Source: Massospora cicadina
Lineage: Eukaryota > Entomophthoromycota > Entomophthoromycetes > Entomophthorales > Entomophthoraceae
Reading direction: 5' to 3'
DNA length: 64,000 nt
Assembly: GCA_022478985.1 (NCBI GenBank)
Contig: JAKSZP010012158.1
Coordinates: 1 to 64,000, forward strand
In this document: in pieces, positions 1 through 11,700 of the stretch
Numbering within the stretch: the first letter of the stretch is position 1
Layout: the number at the start of each line of letters is the position of its first letter
The notes under the pieces: model-generated
Database searches by the model: none
The model's input: the letters and a program-made list of their open reading frames with translations, nothing else
What the model was told of the DNA's origin: nothing
Position numbers and translations under genes: made by a program

Positions 1-1309
1 ATGGGTCCATTCAATGATGGTCAAAATGTTTGGGAAGCATTTTGCATAGTCGGATAATTCTGTTGAGGTTAGTCCTGAGCTCCCAACAGCTTGGGAAAAT
101 CTCACTGATATTTCAGCCTTATTGTATTCTATCACATTAAGGAGGTCAATACCAGCTTTCATCCAAGACTTCGCATCTGCCAGCTTTAATTATTCCCAAA
201 CTGCGACTTCAATCGTTTTATGCTCCAGGGGGAGTTTCATCCATTCAGGGGAGTCATCAGTTTAATCCATGATGCCTTGAAGAGCATTGCCATCTTGAGC
301 AATATTTAGGTGTCAAGCCATTGTTTGGCTGCCCCAGTATAAACTTGTGTTCATGCCATATGGCTGCAATGGTCGGTGTAATGTTTTTGGAGATCCATTG
401 GGCTGCCGTTGAATACAAGAACTGTAGAATCTCCCATTGCTTGATTTAATGTGAAGACACTTCACGGTGGGATAGCATGTTCTTCTGGATGGGTGTGTAA
501 TTACTGGGGCTCTGGTCATTGACTTGACCACTTTCAGGGTTTTGGCCCATTCTGGTAGTATTTTAACCTTCTTTGATGAACCTTCATGGGTGTCTGATCC
601 TTCAGATTTGGTGCCCGATGCTCTTTTGTCCCTGATGGGATCATCCTAGATGATTTGCTTTGATTCACCAATTGATTTTAGATGATCTTGCCCCCGCTGC
701 CATCTTGAATTTTCAGGGATTGCTCACAATTGTTCATTGGGGGTTGTGCCCAACAGTTTGCTTTAATTTGTCAATCGATTCTGGGCTGATTCTGCCCCTG
801 CTGTTGACTTGGATTTGTTGGTGATTGCACCCAATGGTTCATCAGGGATCATGCCTGATGGTTTGCTCAGTTTGTCTGTTCAATCGTGGTCAGGGACTGT
901 TCTCCCCCTGACTGACCGATGTTGGGACTGGTATCTGACAATTTTTTTCAGGCGACTGTTTTGAACATCTCAGTTACTCTTTCCATATCATTAGCAAGCA
1001 TTTCTTTGTTGCCCAGATGAACTGGGCCCTTGGCTTCTGCTGGTTGAATTGGATGTGGTATCTGATATGACCAAAACTTCATCAAAACTTTTTTGTTTTT
1101 TTATTCAAAATTTTCTTTTCCCCCTGTGAGGCCCAAATCCCCTCACCTATTTGAGGTTTGGTGTGGAATATCCCTGACGCTGCTGTTCTCAGCGTTGCTT
1201 CACGCTCCCTGAGGTTGGCATCAACTGTCAGGTTTTTGGCAGAAACCATTCCTGGGTAGTCAGTTGCATTTGCCGCACTCATCACCATATTTTCATGTTT
1301 TTTGTTCAA
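1..1309 (-). pseudogene. Unclassified decayed coding region, truncated by the window edge
   Basis: A minus-strand frame starts near 1309 (peptide MNKKHENMVMSAANATDYPG) and continues, with frame changes and stops, to base 1. Bases about 540-900 encode a polar Ser/Lys/Gln-rich stretch. Bases 310-450 encode a more ordered stretch (QWISKNITPTIAAIWHEHKF), and 1-250 encode AGIDLLNVIEYNKAEISV and ELSDYAKCFPNILTIIEW. The order of a disordered N-terminus followed by a folded part would fit a Gag-like or LINE ORF1-like protein, but no zinc knuckle or RT is visible. I do not recognise the family. The frames are continuous enough to be real ancient coding sequence rather than chance. Confidence 0.4.
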
Positions 1310-1959
1310 GTTTAATCAATTTTTTTGGTCATTTGTGCCACCAATTTGTTATTAGTGCCTTTGTCAGCGGGAGTCATCCAGATGGTGCATCCATATTGGC
1401 GCAATTCGTAATTAGGGTCTTATTTGGCACAAGCAGCCATCCATCTCTTTGTGTTTTGCACAGATGGGTGGAAAGACCTACTTATACTAAGTGTTATGGC
1501 CATTGTGTACTTCTCTATAAGTGCAGTATTCCACAGGCAGTTGAATGTTCTGGACTTTTTATAATCACATTTAAATTATAAAAGTGAGATTCATGAGAGA
1601 AATTAAGTTTAGATCCAAAGACTGAACCAATTATGCTAGAGGAGGCATTTGTAAAATCAATTGAGTTTTTGAATCAAAGTTTTGATTTAGATTAACTTGC
1701 TAATTAGCCAAATGACCACTAACCACTTAACAAAACTAAGTAAAATATCAAATCAACCAAATACCAAACTGCTCAGCTGTAACAATATATCAAATACCAT
1801 CAAGAACATATAAGAGTTTCACCTGATACATATAATTTTTTATTATACTATGAAATAATAATTTTTAAAATTTATAAATCTTTGCGGGCATGCACAAAAC
1901 TCACCAAAGTTTTATCACAGTTGGATGAATGGTATAAGAACACATATGGGATAAATATA

Positions 1960-1980
1960 CAAACAAACAAACAAACAAAC
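1960..1980. repeat. (CAAA)n microsatellite
   Basis: About five CAAA units in a row. Such tracts often mark the tail of an old retroposon, but no retroposon body is visible beside it. Confidence 0.8.
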
Positions 1981-2442
1981 ATTTATTTTTTTATATATAT
2001 AGATTATCAAGATTACTTTTATTTAATAATTACAGTTTTAAACTACCTTGGAGGTAACTGATCTCCAATTTGGCAACCTAGCAGGTGTTTTCTGATAAGC
2101 TATTTAGCTGTAATTATATTTGAGCTTAACTCTAAAACAGTAGCCCATATGGGGTGTATTTAGTTATACAATAGATCTTGGTAAAATAGGGCCATAGTAT
2201 AGTGGGAAGCCATTAAGGTTATTTATAGGGGTTGTCAGACTACGCTTAGTTGGGAAGGAAGCCTCAACTTTAGGCTTCCAATTTATTTATCAATCTCAAC
2301 TTATTACTTATATTAATTTCCCAATTGATACTTTGGTGGGCTATAGGTCAGAATTATTATTGGTATTAATTTTAAACTCCCAAGTGATTTCTAAATATAA
2401 AGCCAAATTTGCTCTCAAAGTAATTCAGGATATATCGCCTCA

Positions 2443-2589
2443 TTAACCTCTTGCACTATAAATTAATTAGCAGAAGCGTGTGACCATCTTGCCCAAAGCA
2501 ACTCTAAATGAGTTTTTACTTTAAATAATTTCTATAAACCTCTTGACTATGATGAAGTGTATACATGTCATTATAGCGCAAGAGGTTAA
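2443..2589. repeat. Inverted repeat, MITE-like
   Basis: Two 18-bp arms (2443-2460 and 2572-2589) are complementary at 17 of 18 positions, beginning TTAACCTCTTGC. They enclose about 110 bp. A third, direct partial copy of the arm (AACCTCTTGACTAT) lies inside near 2537. There is no coding potential. Size and arms resemble a miniature inverted-repeat element, but no clear target duplication is present. Confidence 0.4.
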
Positions 2590-3042
2590 CAATCCACCAA
2601 CTGATAAGATAGTCAATTGCCCAACTATTCTATTCAACATCTCTCGCCCAGTTATCCCAGTTGCTAACCTCATAAACTTCTCAAGTGTACGAATCAACCA
2701 GCACGTGACCAATTCTATAGGACTATAATAGTGAAACCTTACTCCTAATTTTATAGCCAATAGCTTTACTTATTCTTGTCAAAATACTTATTTATCCAAA
2801 TCCTTATATTTCTCATTATTAATGTATTCTTTATTTTTCCCTGGTAAATTATATAGTGTTATTATCCTATTTAATAAACTAAACTCTTACATCTTAAAGT
2901 TTATGGATATATTATATTGTTCCCTTAAAACTTCTGAACTGGTCTCCTTCATAGTTATACCCCTACTGTGATATATTTATCTAAACATTTATAGGATCTC
3001 TGAACCTCTACAAATTAGGTTATATCTTTTAAAAATTAAACA

Positions 3043-3190
3043 AGGTGGGTCAACATTAGGACAAATATACTGCGCCAAGTTTTTATCCTGTGCTGGGTTT
3101 GAACATTTTTTGATCAAAACCCAACTCAGAAAGAGCAGGAACCACCCTTGCTATGCTATCCATTCCTCCAAATTAGATTATATCCTAGCA
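3043..3190 (-). mobile_element. Possible 5'-truncated LINE 3' end
   Basis: Bases 3043-3068 (AGGTGGGTCAACATTAGGAC and onward) match the 3' terminus of the LINE at 33118-33143 at most positions, and weak similarity continues to the right. The orientation is the same as the LINE (minus strand). The far boundary is vague. A 5'-truncated copy is the simplest reading, because LINEs usually insert truncated. Confidence 0.35.
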
Positions 3191-3272
3191 AATTCATTCT
3201 GTTACTATTCACAGATAAAAGCTCTAAATAGCCCATATAAAGTAGCTGGCTTTGTCTCCAAGCCTTAAGCTG

Positions 3273-3766
3273 TGTTAACTTTTGGCAGATATGGTTGATT
3301 TTGTCAAATTAGTTGCACAGAGTAAAATTCACTGAGCAACGAACAAGTGATATGAGGACTTCTGGCCCTTTTTAAATAATGATAAAAAAGTACTTAATAA
3401 GGAGCTATTGCCCTTATAATACCCTTTTATATAATATATATTATTAGCGGTCAAATCTATTAACCTTCCCTCCTATCTTACTACTAAAAAACCTCCCCTT
3501 TCTCATCCCCATGCTCAACATTTAATCCTCAGTATTCCCCATCGGGTTTCAACCCCTTCTGCTTAGAAAAAATTTCTATTGGCTACAATTGCAGAGGTTT
3601 TTTTTGATCAGCTTCAGCAGAATTCCTCCAATTTGCTGAACCATTATTCCTTTAATCAATTTGCATAGCATTGACATGATCTATCACTCCTTCTCAAGGA
3701 TCACCTCAACTAATAACTATAATACACTTGATAGGTGACTCATTGTCCAGTCATATCAATTTCACA
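3273..3766 (-). repeat. Element A 3' LTR
   Basis: 494 bp. It starts TGTTAACTTTTGG and ends ATTTCACA in plus orientation, so it has TGT...ACA termini. It aligns along its length with 8837-9330, at roughly four of five bases by eye. Confidence 0.85.
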
Positions 3767-3786
3767 AAATTGCCTTCCTTGACTGG
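3767..3786 (-). other. Element A polypurine tract
   Basis: Read on the minus strand, AAGGAAGG lies just upstream of the 3' LTR. This is the expected plus-strand DNA priming site. It is more degraded than in E, G and H. Confidence 0.5.
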
Positions 3787-3839
3787 ACAATAAGCTCCTA
3801 TTGCTTGTATACATGAAGGAACTTCACGTGTACTTGGTT

Positions 3840-4870
3840 GATAATCTGACCAACTGCAGGTTCCCTAATAGTGTAGGTTTCAACACCAGTCTTCTCAATT
3901 ATCTAAAATGGTCCAATCCATATGCTGGAAAGCTTGTTCCTTCTTCCAAACTCATGTTGGTCATGAAACAGGACAAGATCTCCTACCCCAAACTGTGGGA
4001 GGCTGCTGCATCTACATTGGTCAGCTGCCTGGTCCCAAATATTCTTAGAAAAACTAGTAGAATATGCTTCAGTTTAGAGTTTGATCAGCATGTCAGTTAA
4101 GGTAGTTAAATAGTGCTGAGGCTCTACTCTGCTAATATCCTCTACACAGGAATAAAGAAATGCTGGCAAACTGGATGTCTTCCATAAAGTAATTGGAAGG
4201 GACTTTTACTTATTACCAAATGATAAATAATATTGTACACTAAGATGGCGGTGGATAATAGCGTACTCCATTCAGTGGGCCAATCCTTGCCAAGCTTGCG
4301 GAGAATATTTACCAATGTTCCATTGAACTGTTCCACCATTACATTATATTCAGGGTGGTAGGGTATAGTCAAGACCCTGCGGATTTCCTTTAGTTTATTC
4401 AACTTGAGGAGGAGATGCAACATGAAATTAGTTCCTCTGTCAGTGAGGATAAATTGTGGACAGCCATGTCACTGTATGAGACACTCCAGGATGAATTTGG
4501 CGGTGTAATAGCCCCTGATTCATTGATCACTCTTGCTTCTACCCATCTTGTCAAATGGTCAATGGCTACTATTATATAATTTGAGCAGTTTTCACTAGTT
4601 GGCAAAGGCCCCACCACATTTATATAAACAGTATGACATGCAAAACAAAGCTTAACCAGCAGGTAGGTGGTCTTCTTATGAAATGGTTTCTACACTTGGT
4701 ACTGGTGACAACAAGCAACCATCTCAAGCACATCATAGTGCATACTTTCCCAATAGTAACAGGGTCACAAAAACTCCAGCATTTTCTGAAACCCTCCATG
4801 ACCTACTGCTCTATGAACATCCATAATAATTGCTGGTCTAGCGGGAGGTTTCAGGAAGCTCAGCGTTAAT
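3840..4870 (-). pseudogene. Element A integrase remnant
   Basis: Reading leftwards on the minus strand, it begins with an HHCC zinc-finger region (HRAVGHGGFQKMLEFL near 4770). Next comes the catalytic core with VGPLPTSENCSNYIIVAIDH at about 4550-4617, then [18 protein letters not shown] (about 4320) carrying the Glu of the D,D-35-E triad. The C-terminal part is a run of short frames. The protein would insert retrotransposon cDNA in the nucleus. Frameshifts at about 4400 and 4620 break it. Confidence 0.8.
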
Positions 4871-5400
4871 TTTCCAATTTGCTTATATAGTTCCCCATTG
4901 TACAAAAAGTTATCCCATAACTGCCCATCCAGCGTTTTGATCACCTGCGGTGGCTCATTGTGATATTTGCCCACAAGCATCTTCTCATACATTATGTCCA
5001 CCAAATCCGCTGTAAAGGCAACAGTTGGCAATTGTGAGAGACATTCTGCATTCTGGTGTTTCACCCTTGGATGGTGTACTATATTAAAGTCATATGTTTG
5101 TAGCTTCAGGGCCCATTGCACAAGCCAGTCTCCAGGTTCTCCGATATTCTGCAGCTAACGCAAGGATGCATGATCTGTTACTAATTTGAATTTCACCCCG
5201 TGGAGGTATACCAAAACTGTTTATATGAATATATCACCATTAAGCACTTAAACTTGGTCACATTAAGATTTCATTCATGAAAGTTTAAGCTTTTGCTACA
5301 AAAGGTGACTGGGTGCTCTACGCTGTCATAATCCCTCAAGGATAATACTTCCCCTAAAGTGGAAAGAGATGCATATATTTGCACTATGAATTCCTTTTCA
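4870..5400 (-). pseudogene. Element A RNase H remnant
   Basis: The first catalytic block reads FIVQIYASLSTLGEVLSL where homologues in D and G have (I/M)DASLS, so the first catalytic Asp is replaced by Tyr. Downstream, LKLQTYDFNIVHHPRVKHQN and AECLSQLP are the usual end of the domain. RNase H removes the RNA strand of the RNA-DNA hybrid. It is joined to the RT in the normal order. Confidence 0.75.
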
Positions 5401-6319
5401 AAATTAGGATACTGAAACACTGAAGCACTTGCCAACGCGGTCTGCAAGGCATCAAAAGCGTTTTGGCATCGTTCATTCCAGCCAAAGGTGGCATTTTTCT
5501 TCAATAACTTAAAGAGCGGTGCCCCAATAAAACTGAAGTTAAGAATAAACTGCCGGTAATAACTGATGATCCCCAAAAACACTTGGATATCTTGTTTATT
5601 CCTGGCCAAGTCATCTTACTGATAGCTTCCACCTTAACCGGCTTAGGTTTATAACTTTTGAATCCATGACGAACCTGAGGTATTCCAATTGTTTTTTTAA
5701 GAGATGGCACTTCTGAGGCTTTATTTTGATAATAGCAGCAGTGAGTCAGTAGAACACTTGTCCCAGGTGGACAATATGCTCTATGAATTTTCACAAGAAC
5801 ACATTATTATCATCAAGGTAAGCTAGAACGCAGGAAAGCTCCAAGTCACCCAAGTTTGTATCCATAGCACGCTGGAATTTAGCTGGGGCGTTGCACAATC
5901 CTTGAGGCATATGTGTAGGCTGGAACATCCCCTTTAACATGATTATAGCACATTTCTCATGTTCCGCCGTTAGCAACTTGATTTGCCAGTACCCCAATAT
6001 CAAGTACATAGAAGAGAAATATTTGGCACCACCTAGCCAATATAAAGCATCGTCAATTTTTGGAAGAGGGTATGAGTTTTTTTGTAATTCTACTAAGCTT
6101 CCAATAGTCAATTACTACTCAATTGGTGCCATCTTTCTTTTTGAAAATTAGTACTGGGGACGCCCAGGGACTCTTGGACAGCTTTAATATTCCCAGATCA
6201 ATCAATTTATCTATCTCAGCTGATGCAACTTCTTCTGCTACCTTGGAGCAAAGGATAGGTGTGACCTGATAGGAGGATGATCCCCTGTGTCTAACTAATG
6301 TACAATCCTGCATGCACAT
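5400..6319 (-). pseudogene. Element A reverse transcriptase remnant
   Basis: The N-terminal part (SPWASPVLIFKKKDGTN) is at 6119-6200. The palm follows with LGYWQIKLL, the MPQGLCNAPAKFQRAMDT block and an intact YLDD box at 5809-5820 (plus coordinates). The thumb and connection read FLGIISYYRQFI near 5570. It would make cDNA from the element RNA. Breaks lie at about 6110 and 5790. Confidence 0.85.
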
Positions 6320-6452
6320 CCCAAGTCATAATTGTCAGATGCAAAAATGGTTTGGTACTTCTCAAACAGATCCATCACTCTGTCCTTCTGGTCCTCCAAA
6401 AGACCAGTTAGAGCCTCACGCGGAACCACAGTCATTATGCCAGATGAGGGTT

Positions 6453-6900
6453 TTAAAGTAGCCCAAGATTTTCTATAAACCAGTCAAATATCCGGTGAAC
6501 CTCATTGATAGAAGTCAGGTGAAGATAAGCCACCACTTTATGCCGATGAACCTTTATAGACTCCTTCTGCAGGTTTGCTATCAGCACCTTCACTTTCCCT
6601 TCCCCTGGTAACAGTAAACAAGGAGTCACATGAGGTTTGAGCCAGGATTGCTGGTAGGGCCCCATAATCTCATCATATAACCCTTTGGGAATATCAATCT
6701 CAAGCTCTGTCCTTATTATGACTTGATGTCCCAAAGGTATGCTTAGCGCACTTGCAGCCTGTAGCGGAATACCATTTTATTCATAAATCTGGGTAGGAAG
6801 GGCTTTGGTCCTCTGCTTCATCCACTGATATCATACAAGAAACACCCCATCACTGTATGCTAGATTGATTTGACTGGAACGAATTGGATCCTTTGGGACT
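6453..6900 (-). pseudogene. Element A protease-RT spacer domain
   Basis: A conserved beta-rich block reads GHQVIIRTELEIDIPKGLYD, then GPYQQSWLKPHVTP, then VKVLIANLQKESIKVHRH and VVAYLHLT. The same block is present in D, E and G at the same place. The order of motifs is reminiscent of dUTPase-like folds, but the catalytic signature is not evident, so it is described only as a spacer domain. Confidence 0.65.
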
Positions 6901-6959
6901 CTGCTAGAGTTAAAATATATAGAAATCCGTTGTTTCAAAATAAAAAATGTTCCCTCTTC

Positions 6960-7430
6960 CTTATCAATTACTGCCCTAAATTGCCGCGTGAACATGGCCC
7001 AATCAACATGTCACTGTGATTATTTGGCAGAACCACCACCAGAGCAGATGAACCAATGTGATTAAACCTCAGAGGCAACGCTCTGTACGCGCCTTCTGAC
7101 ACAGTATTCTGTGCCCCTGCAGTCCTGTACACTACTTGGTGTTCCACATCAGGCTTCAGCAAAAGCTTAGCCACAAGCCTGGTGGATATAATATTGTTGG
7201 TGGCCCAGTATCAATAATCACCCAGATTTTGGTATTTTGCACAAAGATATCACATTATGTGAACTCTGAATAAGAGGAACCGTTGGTGTTTATTAATTGA
7301 ACATCCAATGGCTTTTGGCTATCCAAGAAAGTAATATTACCAGCGTTGTCATGAGGATACTCCTGGGCAACTTGTTCTACTAGGATCGCCACGGTCACCC
7401 CCTTTAGGGTAGTGACATTTGTTGATGGTC
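6960..7430 (-). pseudogene. Element A aspartic protease remnant
   Basis: The active-site motif VIIDTGPP is intact in one frame near 7202-7216. The next frame continues LLLKPDVEHQVVYRTAGAQN and EGAYRALPLRF, matching the protease of G. Upstream, ITFLDSQKPLDVQLINTNGS is the linker that also precedes the protease in D. It would process the polyprotein. A frameshift follows the DTG. Confidence 0.75.
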
Positions 7431-7499
7431 TGCCATTGGTGGTACTATTACGCTCAAGGATTTGCCAGGAGTATGGCTTTTTCACCTCTGGGTGGAACT

Positions 7500-8800
7500 C
7501 CAAGTCTATGGTATTGGGGTCTCTTCCTCAGTTGGAGGTTAATATCTCATAGGGGATTTGTTGATATAATAAGTTGTCAGGGTGTAACCAGGGCTGACAC
7601 AAAGCGGCTCACAAGAATCATCGAGGGCAAGTAGGTATAAACTAGCAGAAGTAGAGTGTCCAGTCTCTACTCTGCTTGACCTTTTCATGTTTGATTGGGG
7701 CATCCAGTACTACATGAACATTTGGCCTACCCGGACAGCTAGCTGCATAATGTCCCCTTTGGCTGCACAAGAAATAAGCATTCATAAACGGTACTTGTCT
7801 AGGGATCATTACCACAGGGCCAGTTCAGAAATCAATGGATGGATTGTAATTTGGCCAATGATGAGCTGGTTGAGCATAACTGGGACGAAAAGGACCCACC
7901 AGAGCGTTAAGTGGATGAGGATCTACCAACGCATTGCACCTGAGTCATTGGTGTTCATTTTCCAATGGGGATTTGGTAGAGATTTCAGGGGCCTTCTGTT
8001 CCACATTGGAGCACTAAATGTGATAGATAGATGACGTAAACAATTGACAATTTTTAATAGCTCCACATCAAATTTAAATTGTGGTTCATAGCATTATGCA
8101 GTTCTTGATATGGTTTGACAGCCGCTGCCATCACTATGCTCACTTCATTGTTAGTTAAGTATCTGCTTTCATCAACACATGAGCCTCTACCATGAACTGC
8201 TCCACAAACTCCACCAAGGACTCGTTATTTTAAAATTTATTATCAAAAAATCTATCTTTCACCACGTCATTTTTGCCACACCCCTGAACAGGTGAATCAC
8301 TATCTCCTTCACCTCTAGATACGTTATGGTACTACTCTTAAGGTAACATGTGACCTGGTCCATGCTCTCAACATCCAGAGCAGATAACAAAAGTTTAGTT
8401 TTCTGCTAATTGGAAACCCCTTCTACTGCAAATTCAAACCGCTCAAAGAATCTGAGTATAATCCTGTTGCAGTTAAATAGGAGCAGCTTTTCAATGCAAA
8501 ACCCTCCTTTCCAGCACTACTAATCCATCTACGCTCAGCGCAGTATAGCTGCTCTATAGTGTCATACACGCAGTCAGAATGTTAGCTGGCTTGGCAACCC
8601 ACCAGGTGTAGTTAGTGAAATGCCTTGTTAAGCTGATCCATTATACCCTTATTCTCATGGAAAAGCATTTTTTGAGCATGGAGTAGGGTATCCAAGGCAA
8701 GTTTCAGTTCAGAGTATTGGGACAACTCAACAAACTGGGGTAGTGCCTAATCAATGGGAGCTGGTTGCACCATTGTTTGGCAAATGTAAAAGTTTATTTA
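7500..8800 (-). pseudogene. Element A gag remnant
   Basis: The capsid-like core at about 8270-8400 reads KLLLSALDVESMDQVTCYLK, closely matching gag of G and E. A degraded CCHC knuckle near 7733-7775 reads YFLCSQRGHYAASC, with the first Cys changed to Tyr. No long frame survives. Gag would form the particle and bind RNA. Confidence 0.7.
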
Positions 8801-8819
8801 ATAGTTGATCAATGGGCCT

Positions 8820-8835
8820 CCTGTAGTAAGTACCA
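8820..8835 (-). other. Element A primer-binding site
   Basis: On the minus strand TGGTACTTACTACAGG follows the 5' LTR after one base. It begins with TGG, the complement of a tRNA CCA end, and differs at two bases from the site of element F. Confidence 0.75.
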
Positions 8836-8836
8836 C

Positions 8837-9330
8837 TGTTAACTTTTGGCAGATCCAGTTGATTCCGCCAAGCTGGTTGCACAGGGAAAGATCCACTGAG
8901 CAACAGAAAAGCAATATGTTAATCGCTGGCCCTCTATAGATAATAATAATAAAGTACTTATTAAGGAGCTATTGCCTGACATTACCCTTTTGTTTAATAT
9001 ATTATTAATGGTGATTTCCGTTAACCTTCCCTCCTATCTTCCTACTCAAAGACCTCCCTTTCTCATTCCCATGATCAACAAATTAATCCTTGGTATTCCT
9101 TGTCAGGTTTCAACCCCTTTCGCTTAATAAATCTCTATTAACTACAATTGTAGAGGATTTGTCTGATCATTGATGATTTGATGGAATTCTCTCAATTCAC
9201 TAAGCCATTATTACTTCGATCAATTTTCTTAGCATTGACATAATCTATTGCACTATCTCTAGGCTCACCTCATCTCATAATTACAATCTGCCGGATAGGT
9301 GACTTATTGTTCAGTCATATCAATTTTTAT
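8837..9330 (-). repeat. Element A 5' LTR
   Basis: 494 bp, starting TGTTAACTTTTGGCAG in plus orientation. The outer end (near CAATTTTTAT) has lost the clean TGT start seen in the partner LTR, so the boundary is accurate only to a few bases. Confidence 0.8.
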
Positions 9331-10176
9331 GAAGGGCTGCTTGCAACATACTAAGTAAACCACATGTAGTCATAGTATTAGGTTTCTGGGCTAGCACCAA
9401 CAAGCATAAACCCAGCAACCTGGCAGGGTTAACAGAGAATCTTTGTTCCAGTGCATGTACAAGGCTAATAAAAGTTGCTTAGATATTTAATTACACTGAG
9501 GCTTATAATATATGTTTAAAAACACTATATGTGACACTAATTTATTGTTTTATTCAACTAATCTTTATATTTAAGCCAGATCCTTTACCTATGAGGATAA
9601 ACTATGGTAGTACATATATCATAGAGATAATAAGATTAAAAATTTAAGCTGTAGTTGCTGCATCAACATATATAACTTTTTTGGCAAGTAGCCAATATTA
9701 TGATATGTGCGGTAGTAGCCAATATATACAGTGGTATTCAGTTGTTTTCTCTAAGAGGTCGTTAAGTCAGAATCTATGTTTCAAATAATCCATGTGTTGC
9801 TTTAAGTTTAACAGTTTCTAAATGTTTGGGTACATTGTAATATTTACAGAAGTGATAGGTGGACACAATTAGAGACACATGTTTAAGCAATTGATTACCA
9901 GTATGATGAAAAGAGGGAAATTTATGTAGCTGCTTGCTGTTTTGACCTACATTATCATGAGCTTCCATCAACTATTGTAATTATTAGCTTCTATATTACT
10001 AATTCTTCTGATCCTTGGATTATTGCATATCACTTAGTTTTAGAAACAATTAATTTGATACTATTCTTTTTTATTTTTTAAAAATTTGATTAGATTAATA
10101 CACTATGTTAAAGGAAGTTTGATATCAGCAGTAGCTCAATCAAGGCCCATATACTATAAGAAGATTGCTGATCCAA
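9331..10176. other. Spacer between elements A and B
   Basis: About 850 bp, AT-rich, with only short chance frames. No similarity to the other repeats in the window was noticed. Confidence 0.5.
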
Positions 10177-10330
10177 TGTAAGTCTTGGGGAACAACCCTT
10201 GCGGATAAATTTTTGAGTAATTCTCATCTTGCACCAATAAGGGGAATAATCTGGAAGCTATTCCTCTTGTCACCCTATGCAATTTAGCCTATGTGGTAGA
10301 CAAGAAATGGGTAATGGTGCATCCCCTGAA
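10177..10330 (+). pseudogene. LTR-resident reading frame, element B 5' LTR copy
   Basis: The frame reads EAIPLVTLCNLAYVVDKK followed by WVMVHP, with two upstream stops. It aligns with the frame inside both LTRs of C (AIPLITQGDLSHVVDDRRVM). The shared core is D/N-L-x-H/Y-V-V-D-x-x-W/R-V. The function is unknown. Confidence 0.55.
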
Positions 10331-11393
10331 AATCGCGACTCTTCCTAATTGCTCAACACCAAAGAGTTAGTGAGTAAAATTTGGGAGACGTGTCAGGAGG
10401 TGGTGGTCAGAAGCAATCACCAGCAGATGGTTGGCAGCATTTTTCCCCAAAGGTTCCTTCTACCAGTTCTAGTTCTGATGAATATAATTTATTGGTAGTT
10501 GACAAAGTTACATCAAATGAGTCACTCTCTTGGACTCAAAAATCCCACTTTTCCCTTCTACACCAGAGTTATTACCAAAAAAGCCATTTCCAACAGGTAT
10601 GGGCGTGATAAACTCTTCCTGACTCAATGGAACTGGCTATATATCGCCTGATCTTAGGTGCAATCTTCTGTCTGCCAGAGGAGTCCTTGTCATTGCACCA
10701 AGCACAATTATGGTGGAAGTAATATTCCCTATAGCAATTTTGTTATTAATCTGACTGGGAAGGTCAGATCCAAGCCAGCATTGACAACTATTTAGAATGC
10801 CAATCCACCATGATCAAAATGCAAAATAAGGACAGTAGTATGCTTAGTCCCAGTTCTTCATTCAGCAAGCATATAGAGCAGCATTCCTCAACAGATACCA
10901 CTGTTGCTTCAACTTTTCCCCTTTCACTATTTTGTTCTATAAAAATTATTAAAAGTCTAAATTTATTAAAATTTAATAAGTTGAGCTGGATATTTCTTGA
11001 CAATGATTTCCAATTTTGTGAATCCCTGGTTATTACTTGTGGTTACCCTCACCCTTTTTCACATGTAAATATTGATGGCTGTACCTGAGGTATCTTGGCT
11101 ATAGTTTTGGATGTTAAATCATCCTGAGTACCAATCATGTCTTATTTTTATCTGCACGCTACATGATTATTAATTCACCCCTAGTTTTGGTCCTTCTTCA
11201 CCTTTCTCTGTAAGTGGGATGCTGCATTGGATTTTTGCCATTAATGGATGTTTATTATTTCATTCATAGTTTTTACACTGTAGTTAGGGAGCATCTCCTA
11301 ATCCAGACAATGATGAGGTATTTTCCTGTGCCACGTGTAAAAGAGTTTAGTTCTTATTTCTCCCCACGCACTGGACATCTTGGACAGATTGCA
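10177..11393 (+). repeat. Element B 5' LTR
   Basis: Starts TGTAAGTCTTGGGGAACAAC, matching the 3' LTR start at 61054 (TGTAAGCCTTGAGGGAACAA). The end is placed at GGACAGATTGCA by its likeness to the end of the element C LTR. Length is about 1217 bp, near the 1.27 kb of C. The right boundary is less certain than the left. Confidence 0.6.
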
Positions 11394-11700
11394 AGTGTGG
11401 AGGTATTGTTCATTCCCATTGCTACTTTTCTGTCCCCTGATCCACTGTTTTGTTCACAGGTGATATTATTCAAGTGGCCAATTCAGATGCTCCAGGGGAG
11501 TAGATGTATGTGAATCTGTTGGTACCTTTGTTGTCTAATAGACAATTGGCAGAGATAGAGGGTTTTATTGTGGCCGGAACCATACTATCTAATCCTGAGG
11601 GTAACCCAGAAGATGGCTAATACCCCTTCCGCCAGTTATGCTTGTAAAGTGGCTAATAAACAAGATCAGGCTTACTTTTTATTACCTTTTGAGTTTTAGC
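11394..11700 (+). pseudogene. Element B internal leader, gag largely missing
   Basis: Only about 300 bp separate the LTR end from the protease, too short for a full gag (C keeps about 1 kb or more). No zinc knuckle is visible. Either gag was deleted or the LTR boundary is further left than drawn. Confidence 0.4.

Larger units (their letters stand above)
1310..3272. other. AT-rich stretch without recognisable genes
   Basis: Only short chance frames occur on either strand. The recognisable items are a CAAA microsatellite, an 18-bp-arm inverted repeat and a possible LINE 3' end, listed separately. The stretch separates the unclassified minus-strand frame from element A. Confidence 0.6.
3273..9330 (-). 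mobile_element. Element A: complete but inactive Ty3/gypsy-type LTR retrotransposon
   Basis: Two LTRs of about 494 bp enclose gag, protease, spacer domain, RT, RNase H and integrase in Ty3/gypsy order on the minus strand. Total length is 6058 bp. A tRNA-type primer-binding site lies beside the right (5') LTR and a purine-rich tract beside the left (3') LTR. A target duplication is only suggestive: AGCTG at 3268-3272 against GGCTG at 9335-9339. Stops and frameshifts occur in every domain. It belongs to the same lineage as elements D, E and G. Confidence 0.88.

Noticed and set aside
1960..1980. Direct repeats as a CRISPR array
   Set aside because: Simple CAAA microsatellite with no spacers; the whole window is eukaryotic repeat DNA.
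7687..8034. Plus-strand frame of 115 codons
   Set aside because: Shadow frame opposite the gag of A; no similarity to other copies on the plus strand.
10381..10608. Plus-strand Ser-rich frame as a host gene exon
   Set aside because: It lies within the 5' LTR of B and is not conserved in the 3' LTR copy.
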